NCBI GenBank assembly: GCA_019925105.1
Contig: JAHGAU010000001.1
Span: 3,038,001 to 3,102,000 of the forward strand
Length of the DNA: 64,000 nt
Origin: Niebla homalea
Lineage: Eukaryota; Ascomycota; Lecanoromycetes; Lecanorales; Ramalinaceae
Reading direction: 5' to 3'
This document shows positions 1 to 10,675 of the stretch, piece by piece. Made by a program: the position numbers and the translations under genes. The notes under the pieces are model-generated. The model ran no database searches. It saw only the letters and a list, made by a program, of their open reading frames with translations, and had not been told where the DNA came from. Each line of letters opens with the position of its first letter. The stretch's first letter is position 1.

Positions 1-1
1 A

Positions 2-3000
2 AAGGTCGCGGGGTATCGTCACGGTGATATCGATGGACTCAGCAATGATTCCGCCAATGACTCAAACACATCAGACACTGACGAGCTCAGCAATGGCTCG
101 ACTGATGGCACGAGTTCACCTGAAAGCGCTGAGCCTGTGAAAGGAGCCCTCAATGGACTTAGCAGCGATGAAGTTGAAGCCTTCACCAAAGCCAAAGTCC
201 ACAAGTCGAGGAGTCGTGAAATGAACCCAACCTTTCATGGGGCGAATGGTCATTCAGGGTCTGGATGGACCAACAGCGTTACCAATGACCCAAGCAGTCA
301 TTCTCCAAGGCCACAATCAAGACTGATCGCTCTCAGTGCCAAGGATGAGTCGACTACTCAGACCATGGCTAAAAATCTGAAGAGCTACCTACAAACCATG
401 AAGGTCAAGGATGAGGAGCTTTTCCTTGACGATCTGGCTTATACTCTGGGTCAGCGAAGATCAGTATTTTCTTGGGTAGCAGCTCAGCCAGTCCAAAGCA
501 TCTCCGGTCTCATCAAAGCCATAGATATGGAGCGATTCACACCCGCACGAAGCACCGAGCGTCCAAAGATTGGCTTTGTGTTCACTGGGCAAGGCGCGCA
601 GTGGTGGGCAATGGGACGGGAGTTGATCGATACCTACCCTGTCTTCACCCAGTGCTTACGAGAATGTGACGAGTACCTGAAAGATTTTGGCGCAACCTGG
701 TCTATGATGGGTGAGAATACCTTTTTTGATGCTTCTGACAGGAGTGCTAATGCGGAGCAGAGGAACTTCAGAAAGACGAAAGGACATCAAGAGTCAATGA
801 CATAGCGCTGAGCATGCCTCTCACAGCCGCGCTTCAGATGGCTTTAGTTCAGCTTCTTCGATCTTGGGGCATCACTCCGACAGCAGTAACGAGCCACTCC
901 AGTGGTGAAATAGCGGCCGCGTATGCCGCAGGTGCTTTGACCCTGAAAGCAGCTACGGCAATCGTCTACGCCCGTGCAAGTTCGGCTGGTAACGCTGTAC
1001 CCGGCGCATCTCGAAAAGGCGGCATGATGGCGGTCGGAATGGGGGCCGAGGAAGTGCAACAAAGATACATTGACCGCGTCAGATCGGGCAAAGTTGTCGT
1101 GGCGTGCTACAACAGCCCAACAAGTATCACAGCATCTGGCGACCTAGCAGCCGTGGAAGAATTGGAGACTTATCTTAAGGAAGACAATATTTTCGCCAGA
1201 CGCCTAAAGGTCCCAGCTGCGTATCACTCACACCATATGCAAGACATTGCTGCGCCCTACCTCGAGTGGCTTCAGAAGCTCGTCGAGCCAGAAGAGTGTT
1301 CGCTGACTGCTATATATTCTTCACCGACCACTGGCGCCCGCATGATATCTGGAAAGGAGATCAGCAGCCCCGAGCACTGGGTGAAGAGCTTGACGAATCC
1401 GGTTCAATTCATCGAGGCATTTCGTCAGATGTGCTTTGCTGATTCTTCGTCGAAGACACCCGATGTTAATATGGTCATCGAGATTGGGCCCCATGCCGCT
1501 CTTTCGGGCCCCATCGCTGATATAATGGCGCTGCCCGACCTCAAGCAGCTTACGATACCATACGCGACTTGTCTTGTGCGCAAGAGTAGCGCGGTGGAAA
1601 CGATGCACACTTTAGCTTGTGAACTGAGGCGAAGCGGCTACCCTGTGAAGCTGGAGGCGGTCAACTTCCCGCATGGTAAAGATCACGTCCAGGTCCTGCA
1701 AGACCTCCCCCCCTATCCTTGGAATCACCAGACTCGCCATTGGGTTGAACCGCGGACCAATCAGACGCACAGGCAACGACCTCATGCTCCGCATGATCTT
1801 CTGGGCTCTCTTGTCATTGGGACTAACATGCTCGCACCAACATGGCGACTGAACATCCGGCCTTCAGACGTTCCGTGGGTGCGAGACCACCAGGTGCAAG
1901 GAAACATTGTCTATCCCGGTGCAGGGTACATATGTATGGCTATTGAGGCCATATGTCAGCAGTCACTCAATGTAGTTGACAAGCATCTGTCTGGGTATCG
2001 GCTTCGAGACATCGATATTCAACAAGCACTCTTGATCCCAGACTCAACCGACGGCGCGGAGGTCCACTTGACACTTCGTCCAGCTCCCGAGAAGTCTCTT
2101 CTTTCACCCGGCTGGAAGGAGTTTCAAGTTTACTCAGTCACACCTGAGAACAAATGGTAAGCAGCGTTCTTCCCCTTTCCCTCAATGTCATCGGAGCTTT
2201 GCAATGCATAAAAGAATCCTGGCTTCACGGTTCACTTGATTTGTCGAAATTTAAAGTCGTTTTCCTCTGGTTTATCCTATACTCCTGTACCGGATAAGGC
2301 AATGCTGACTCAGTTAGGCTTGAACATTGCAAGGGCCTTATCTCGGCGGAGTACAGGGATGAACATGGACAGATACCTGCGGTTATGGAGGTCAGGAAGA
2401 CCACAGAGTATCGTTTGCGTATTGACCCACGTGATGTGTATCACTGCATGCGATCAGTAGGAATTTATCACGGGCCGATCTTCCAAAACATGAAGGCCAT
2501 TCGAGCTCGGCATAATGAGTCTGTTTCCACATTTGTGATTGCGGACACGGCCGCAACAATGCCGGAACGTTTCCAGCATGAGCACGTACTCGAACCCACC
2601 ACCTTGGATTCCATCTTCCAAGCTGCATTCACGGCGCTCCCGGGCGCCGGATCAAAAATGACATCCCCTATGATTCCGAAATCAATCAAAACGCTTTGGG
2701 TCTCTCATGACATCGACCGCAAGCCGGGTCAATTGATGAAGGCATATTCTGATATCAACATGGCAAATGCCCAGAAGTTTAGCACCAACATCGCGGTTGT
2801 TGAAAGTGACGATGATAATATCGCGTCAGCGAGCCCGGTCATGACGGTCGAAGGATTCACATTTCAGTCTATTGGAAACACAGTCTCGCAAGAGACCAAT
2901 GCTTACGCAAATGAGAAACTCAGCGCTGTGAAGTGGGCGCCAGACGTTTCATTGATTAAGCCATCGTACCTGCAAAGACAGCTCTGTTCCGCAATTGATC

Positions 3001-6000
3001 CAAACGAAGCTGAGACCTTACTGGATCTAAGACGACTTTGCTATTATTTCATACGTGACGTCCTGTCCCAGGTGACCACCAAGGATATCAGCCAGCTAGA
3101 GAAGCATCACAAGAGATTGTATGTCTGGATGAAACTTCAAGCCGAACTAGGGCAACGCAATGAGCTGGCACCTCAAAGTTCAGAATGGGTACACCACGGC
3201 CCAGAAGAAAAGGTGAAGCTGATTGAGAAGGCCAATACTGCGAGTCTGAACGGCACGATGCTGTGTAGACTCGGCCCTCAGCTTCTAGCCATGCTGCGGC
3301 GCGAAGTGACGCCACTGGAGCTGATGCTCGAAGACAAACTCCTGCACAAGTACTATAACGAGGGACTGAAGTGGGATCGCTCCAGTCGTCAGGTCGGCGA
3401 GCTGGTCAAGCATTTCGCGCACAAGAACCCTCGAGCCAAGGTTCTGGAGATTGGCGGTGGTACTGGTGGCACAACAACACATGTCTTGAATGCTCTAGGA
3501 TGTGAGGAGCCCCTTGCTGGCTCGTACGACTTCACGGATGTCTCATCAGGCTTCTTCGAAGCAGCGCAGGAGAAGTTCAGCAACTATAAAAGCTTGGTGA
3601 GATACAAGAAGCTGGACATTGAGCAAGATACCGCCAAACAAGGATTCGAGGATGGCTCGTATGATCTGATTGTCGCTTGCCAGGTTCTACACGCAACCAA
3701 GTCAATGGACAGGACCATGGCAAATGTGAGGAAACTGTTGAGGCCAGGAGGCAAACTCGTCTTATTTGAGACCACTCAAGATCAAATGGACATGGAGCTC
3801 ACGTTTGGTTTACTGCCAGGCTGGTGGCTGAGTACGTGTCCGTCCCCTTGCAAGTATTCTGCATGCTAATACTCGACAGGTGAGGAAGAAGAGCGAAAAT
3901 ACAGCCCATCCCTCTCTGTAGACATGTGGAATCGTGTACTATCAAGGAACGGGTTCAATGGAGTTGAGGTAGATGTGCACGACTGCGAGAGCCCTGATCT
4001 GTACACCTTCAGCGTCATGATGTCAACAGCAACCTCGACTGCTCCCTCCTTCAACTCTGACGTGGTAATGATCACAGGTCATCCAATACCACAGGAGGCT
4101 TGGCTTGATGAGCTCAAGAATGCGATAGCTGGCGTGACGGGTGCAGTACCAGCGGTCGAGACTACAGAATGCGCGAAGGTGGATGATAAGGTCTGCATCT
4201 ATCTCGGAGAAGTTGGTCATTCTGTCCTCTCAGATCCACACCACATCCGGTTTGACGCAATCAAAGCCCTTTGCACAAAGTCCAAGGGTGTACTGTGGAT
4301 CACCCAAGGAGGCGCGGTCGACTATGAGAGTCCCAATGCCAGTCTGAGCACCGGCTTTCTCCGCTCACTGAGGGTTGAGTATGCCGGTAAACGGCTGATC
4401 AACTTAGACCTCGATCCAAAGCAGAAGGTTTCTGCTGCAACTATTTCAGACGTCTTTGAAAAGGTCTTCGACTACTCTACCAACGCCCCGACTAAAGATT
4501 TTGAATTCGCGGAACGTGACGGCACAGTCCAAATCCAAAGATATGTTAAGGACATCGAAAGGAACAAAGCCGTCTTTCCGGACCCAGCCAACCCCCCAAC
4601 TACCGAGCTTGAACCTTTCCACCAGCGTGATCGACCATTACGTCTGGGTATCCGAACGCCCGGTTTGATGGACAGCCTCGCCTTCAGTGACGATCCTGAT
4701 GCTGCAACAGAACTACAGGCACAGAGCGTTGAAATTGAACCGTCAGCGTTCGGTCTCAATTTTCGTGACGTCTTGGTCGCCATGGGCCAACTGGATGGTC
4801 AATATATGGGCTTTGAATGTGCGGGCGTTGTGACCCGAGTTGGGGCTGATGCAGCATCCCAAGGGTTCAAAGCAGGGAATCGAGTCGCTGCACTGATGAG
4901 AGGTCATTACTCAAACTTGGTCCGAGTGGACTGGACCAGTGCCGTTCACATTCCAGACGACATGACATTTGAGACCGCCACCACTCTGCCCATGTCCTAC
5001 GCCACCGCCTACTTCTGTCTCTTTGAGATGGCTAGGATGCGAAAGGGCGAGAGCATCCTTATTCACGCCGCGACTGGAGGCTTCGGCCAAGCTGCAATCG
5101 TCCTGGCCAAACATATCGGTGCCGAAATCTTTGTGACCGTTGGTACGGAGAAGAAGAGAGATTTCGTCATCAAAAAATACGGCATCGAGTCCGATCACAT
5201 CTTCTCCAGCAGAGACACATCTTTCGCTCCTGGCGTCCTAGGCATGACACACGGCAAGGGCGTTGACGTCGTTCTCAATACCCTTGCAGGCGCTCTCTTA
5301 CAAGAGAGCTTCAACTGTGTCGCCCAATTCGGTCGCTTCATCGAAATTGGGAAACGCGATCTCGAGGCCAACAATTATCTTGAGATGGGCGCGTTCACTC
5401 ACGCGGTATCTTTTGCCTCCATCGATCTCCTACAGCTGCAGGAGTTCAAGGGCGCTGATGTCAGCCGCGTGATGAAGGAGATCATTCTCTTGTTCAATGA
5501 AAAGGTCATTGCTCCGGTCGAGCCTGTCACTGTCTACCCACTGTCCGAAATCGAGAGGACGTTCCGGCTCATGCAGGCGGGTAAACATATGGGAAAGATT
5601 GTGATCTCGGTAAAGCCGGATGACTTGGTTCCAGTGAGTTGTCTCCAATGATACCCTCATGGAGGAAATGCTAACAGCTCTTTCAGGTCCTGCCACAAGT
5701 CCCCAAAGCTAGGCTTCGATCTGATTCTTCCTACTTGGTTGTTGGTGGCCTTGGCGGTATCGGTAAATCCGTGTGCCATTGGATGGTGGAGCGAGGTGCC
5801 AGAAACCTCATTGTTCTATCGCGCAACGCAAATGCGCAAGAGAAAGCTCGACCCTTCCGGGAGGAGATGGACAAGCTCGGCTGCAAAGTCAAAGCCATTG
5901 GTGCCGACATCTCAGACAAAGCTTCCTTGTCAAATGCTCTACTTGAGTGCAGCCAGGAAATGCCGACCATTCGGGGTGTCATTCAAGGTGCCATGGTTCT

Positions 6001-6952
6001 TCAGGTATGGAAGACTCCCGATACCACCCCCCTGCTCCCCGCCGTCTTATTCGAACTAGAAAAATGACTGACTGTACTAAAGGACTCCATCCTCGAACAA
6101 ATGACTATCGACATGTACAAAGCTGCTATATACCCCAAAGTCCAAGGGTCCTGGAATCTGCATACTCACTTCTCCCCCTCCTCCGTATCTCCATCCCAAA
6201 ACCCCTTGGACTTCTTCATCCTCCTCTCCTCCCTGGCGGGCGTGGTCGGCTTTGCCTCTCAATCCAACTACTCCGCAGGCGGCACGTTCCAAGACGCCCT
6301 TGCGCGCCATCGCACTGCTCGTGGGCTCCACGGCGCCGCGATCGACATCGGCATTGTGAAATCTGTCGGCTACGTCTCGGAGAACGAGGAAACAGCCGAA
6401 CGCCTCCGGAAATCAGGACACACCATCCTTTCCGAATCGGACGTTCTAGGCGCGATCGAATCAGCGATTGTCATGCCGCCCCAAACGCAAATCATGTTAG
6501 GTCTCAACTCCGGCCCCGGGGCGAACTGGGATGATGCGGGCATGTCGCGCGACTCCCGCTTCTCATCCCTCAAATACCGCGACTCCGTCCACGGCGATGC
6601 TGCCACCTCCACCACCAAAGCAGTAGCATCCGGCGACCTAGGCGGCCTCATCGCCGCCTCCAAAACGTGGGACGAAGCCGCCGACGCGGTCATCAAAGCG
6701 ATAACCAAGAAGTTGATGAACATCTTCATGATCAGCGAGGCCGAGATTGCGCCGTCCAATTCGTTGAACGAGTACGGTGTTGACAGTCTCGTGGCGGTGG
6801 AGTTGCGGAACATGTTGGCGTTGAAGGCGGGCGCCGAGGTGAGTATCTTCGACATTATGCAGAGCGTGAGTATCGCCGGACTTGCGGGCTTGGTGGTGGG
6901 CAAGAGTTCGTTCCTGGAGCCGGGGCTGTTGGCGGAGGAAGGCACAAATTAG
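2..6952 (+). CDS. Highly reducing polyketide synthase, 5'-truncated (AT-DH-CMeT-ER-KR-ACP visible)
   Basis: This is an iterative type I PKS that would make a reduced, C-methylated polyketide chain in the cytosol. I infer introns at 711-760, 2157-2317, 3832-3879, 5634-5686 and 6005-6082; the visible exons total 6561 nt (2186 codons, in frame). The reading frame is open at the left edge inside a Ser/Asp/Asn-rich KS-AT linker, so the KS lies outside. Domains in order: AT from about 565 (GQGAQWW; nucleophile motif SHSSG at 892-906, where GHSSG is usual); DH with the HxxxG His at 1888 and the second catalytic Asp at 2607 (LDSIFQ); C-methyltransferase with LEIGGGTGG at 3441-3470; enoylreductase with HAATGGFGQ near 5064-5092; ketoreductase with GGLGGIGK near 5741-5766 and NYSAGG near 6268; ACP with the phosphopantetheine Ser in GVDSL near 6777. 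There is no release domain after the ACP, which is usual for the class. All visible catalytic motifs look functional. A same-strand FAD monooxygenase follows 0.7 kb downstream. Confidence 0.95.
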
Positions 6953-7669
6953 GAGTGGGTGGGTGTGTTTGGTCGCGAGTTGGCTTGCGAAGGGAGCTTG
7001 ATCTGCCATGGATGAGACTTACCTATTGGAACTCTGTGGGGGTGAACGGGCTGCAGCGTGACTCGAATCTGATATCTGTTGTTCTTGGTTACGAGTACTC
7101 GGTGGAGTCGCGGGTAGACGCGCTGTTTCTTTTTTTAGCATGACTTTTGTATAGGCCTCATCATCTTCGCCACCTCTCTTATTAACCTGCACCAGTTCTT
7201 GCGGTCCAAATGCTTCAAAGCGTGATGCATGCGCTTTGCGATGATCAGCTGATCACCACATCTGTCATCACCCTACCAACCAAGAACACGAGTGTGCGCA
7301 TCCGAATGCAGTATGCAAACCCCGCTCACCTGTGTGTGCACATACATAAGTCATAAGTGAACTTCACCAATTGGATCACTCCCACCCCCCATCCCTTTCT
7401 CTCACTCGCCGCCACATTACTCATCGGCTCGGAGTATTACCGCGGCGCGAATGGGTGGTGTGTGCTGATTGCGTGTTGTAAAAGCGGTAATACTACCCAA
7501 CAGCGCCCCCCTCCCCCATAAAGAGAGCGTCAAAACCCCCCCAAATCCCCCAGCTCCAACCTACACCTCCATCCCCCCTTTTCTACCCAAACACTGTTTC
7601 TTTGGGACGGACTCCACTGATTGTGTGAATAACCAACTTACCAACACAGCCCAACCCATCATCATCATC
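6953..7669. other. Intergenic: 3' side of the HR-PKS and 5' side of the monooxygenase
   Basis: No coding segment is recognised. The last 300 bases are rich in C and A tracts and end in a short ATC repeat immediately before the monooxygenase ATG, as in many fungal promoters and leaders. Confidence 0.5.
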
Positions 7670-9343
7670 ATGACCATCGCAGCAGCAGCCGCACCCCCCC
7701 ACATCGCAATCGCCGGCGGCGGCATCATCGGCCTCGCCCTCGCCCTCGGCCTGCTCCGCCGCGGCATCCCCGTCACCATCTACGAGCAGGCCTGCGGGTT
7801 CCGCGAGATCGGCGCGGGCGTCGCCTTCACGGCGAATGCGATCCGGTGCATGGGGCTCGTGCACCCGGGCCTCGTGGAGGCGCTCCGCCGGGTGGCGACG
7901 AGTAATGGGGATGGGAGGGAGGAGGGGGATGGGGATCATCTGTGGGTTTGTTCTTTTTTTTCTTTCTATATACCTCCTTTTCTTGGTATGGTGAGGAGGA
8001 GGAGGAGGAGGAGGTGGAGGAGGGAAGAGTGGCAGATCGGAAAAAGGATGTTAATTATGGGATGGGTGGTTTCTGATATGATACAGGAGATGGGTCGACG
8101 GCTTCCATGTCAATGAGGAAGATGAAGCTCAGGAGAAATTGCTGTACACCTTGTTTGTGGGCGCGAAAGGGTTTGAAGGGTGTCATCGCGCGCATTTCCT
8201 GGATGCGTTGGTCGAGATCGTTCCTGAAGGGGTGGTGCAGTTTGGGAAGAGGGTGGATGCGGTGGAGGAGGTTGTGGGCGGGAAGGTGAGGATGAGGTTC
8301 GTCGATGGGACGAGTGCGGAGGCGGATGCTTGTAAGCTACCACCCAACAATCCCGTTGACTCCCCACCTTCCCATCTCCTCATCAACAGATGTTCTTGCG
8401 GAGATGTTGACCAAGGGGGATGTAATCAGTAATCGGCTGCGACGGCATCAAATCTCGCGTCCGCGAACTTCTCCTCGGCCCCTCCAACCCAGCATCTTAC
8501 CCGCACTACACGCACCGCATCGCCTTCCGTGGGCTCATCCCCATGCCCGCCGCCGTGGCCGCGATTGGCGAGTACAAAGCTAAGCGTCAGCACATGCACA
8601 TCGGTCCGAATCAGCACATGTTGCACTTCCCTGTGGCTGGGCAGACGTTGATGAACTTTGTGGCGTTTCTGCCTGATCCCAACGAGTGGCCCGATGACGC
8701 GAAAATGACGGCGCCGGCAAAGAGGGAGGAGGTGGTTGAGGCATTCAAAGGGTGGGGACCCACCTGCAGGGCTATCACGCATTTGTTGCCCGAGGAGTTG
8801 GACAAGTGGGCGATTTATGACTCGTACGATCATCCCGCGCCGTTCTATGCCAAGGACAGGATCTGTCTTGCAGGCGACGCGGCACATGCTTCCGCGCCTC
8901 ATCATGGGGCGGGCGCAGGAATAGGCATCGAGGATACATTGTGTTTGTCGACGCTTTTTGAAGATGCGATGGCAGCGAGCCAGAAGGGTGAGGTGGCCAT
9001 GGACCAAGCGATCAAGATGGCATTCCAGACATTCCAGGAGGTGAGGCATGAGCGTAGTCAGTGGCTTGTGCAGAGCAGTCGAACGATCTGTGACGTGTAT
9101 GAGTTCATGGATCCCCAGACGGGGACCGATGTGGAGAAGCAGTTTGAGGAGATCCAATGGAGGAGCCACAAGATTTGGTATTTTGATATCGAGGGCATGG
9201 TGAACGAGTCGAATGAAGGGTTTGCGAAGAAGGTGGAGGAGCAGAAAATGAGGGCTGCCCAGCTGGTCGGAGAGGACGGCAAGCTAGATCGCGCATTGTT
9301 CTGGCAGCGAGCTTTAAGTGAGATCGATTCGGTTGGTGCTTAG
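7670..9343 (+). CDS. FAD-dependent monooxygenase, salicylate-hydroxylase-like (class A)
   Basis: This is a class A flavoprotein hydroxylase, a family that uses NAD(P)H and O2 to hydroxylate or dearomatise phenolic substrates. Exons 7670-7941, 8087-8331 and 8430-9343 give 476 residues, normal for the family. The FAD-binding GGGIIG lies near residues 14-19 after an Ala-rich start; the second FAD/NADPH motif GCDG sits just after intron 2; the ribityl-binding DRICLAGDAAH lies near 8860-8890 and is followed by a typical PHHGAGAGIGIED stretch. The start is the first ATG in frame with the Rossmann fold; the frame is open further upstream but that part is proline-rich and unlike the family. Intron 2 was ended at 8429 because the earlier AG leaves a stop in the needed frame. 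It lies 717 bp downstream of the HR-PKS on the same strand. In sorbicillin and azaphilone clusters such enzymes act on PKS-made phenols, so a tailoring role is reasonable, but an HR-PKS alone does not make a phenol. Confidence 0.9.
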
Positions 9344-10675
9344 TGGGGGATCTGCTCACATTTAGACTTCGGAATCATCTCATCAGTGTAGAGTATCAAC
9401 TTATTGCAAGACTGTGCTGTTTGATCTAATGAGAATGCAATCTGTGCTCCACCTGAGACTCACTGATGTGGCTAAACACCCTCTCACCGACTGCTTTGGA
9501 TACCTGCATGATGGGGTGATGCCTCGCCTTTCTGAGGCACCGACACCTCAACGTGTATAATCGATCTCAATCCCCAGTCTCCACATTTCATCGAGTTGAT
9601 GTGTGGGTGGTAGTGCAGTATGCTTATGCTCACTTCTCGTCTTCTTGTCGACAAAAGGAAGCTCTCCCCATTGTGTATACTCAAGAAGCTTAAGTGCTGT
9701 AGATGAAAACCTGAGAGACTAGGCCAATTTCCCCGGCGCATAAATACAGAAGTGACCAATAAGCAAAGCACACCGCTCTCGCGTGACTCAGTTCACGGGA
9801 CCTGTGAGATGAGGTCCCAAGATACGTTGACACTTCTCAACAAGCTCAATGCATTCTCAATGCTAATTAGTATAGTACGTGACAGAGTCAATGACAATAG
9901 ACGTTGTACTCTCATCAACGATCCCCTTATCGTGAAGTTCAATCGCCACGGCCCAGATACCCATAGCATTAAGAGTGCCCACAGATAATGGCGCTAGAGC
10001 GTTACGACCTCGCAAGCAATAAGTGAGCAGCTCGTCTGGACCTCCAGACCCGTGGCTTTGCCATTGGTGTGTATCCAAAAATGGATATTCTACAGGCGGG
10101 AGCGTTGGAATTGCATGATTCAAGCGGGGTGGAACTGATGACAGAGAATTTGAGCCGTCTAGATTGCAGGTAAGAATGGATTGGAAGAAGATGAAGGCTT
10201 AGGGTACAGACAGTCTTTCAAATGATCAAGCCACAGGCGCCCGGGGCTAGGCGTCTGCTTAGACATCAAACCTCAGCTTGGAGCGGGTATGCCTGTTACT
10301 AAGGATCGCTACCATGTGTCAAATGTAACGAAGAATCTATTATTCATAGAACGCAACAAGCGTTTGACTGATCAAAGATAGCAGCTGACGTCATTTCAAG
10401 ATCTGCTAGCCCAGAATGGCTAGGACTTCCGCTCTTTGCCAAGCCCGTTCACCGCCATCTTTGTATTTCTGCTTTCACCTTCTCTGGGAACGACATGGTG
10501 ACGGCGCTAAGGCATCAGCTAATCAAGTAAATGTGTCAGCATTGACGGAGGATTGAGGCCGTTCTCAGTAAACTGCAAGCTTGCCGATAGGTCATCAGCC
10601 TTTTCACCATTTGCTCCGGGGAGATCAGATTCGAAAACTAACCTTTCATGGCCAAGATAGTTAACCTCTTAAACA
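9344..10675. other. Intergenic region, no gene recognised
   Basis: About 1.3 kb with only short open frames on either strand, none with a recognisable family signature. The longest minus-strand one (9863-10123) has no splice partner I could find. It separates the PKS/monooxygenase pair from the NLR gene. Confidence 0.4.

Noticed and set aside
711..813. Apparent break in the HR-PKS between two open frames, read at first as a frameshift
   Set aside because: A 50-bp GT..AG intron (711-760) with a GCTAAT branch site restores TWSMMEELQKDE, the normal AT sequence.
6370..6945. A 191-codon frame antisense to the PKS ketoreductase/ACP
   Set aside because: Shadow frame of a well-supported PKS exon.
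8426..9169. A 247-codon open frame antisense to the FAD monooxygenase
   Set aside because: Composition (Arg/His/Leu-rich) and full overlap with a strongly supported gene mark it as a shadow frame.
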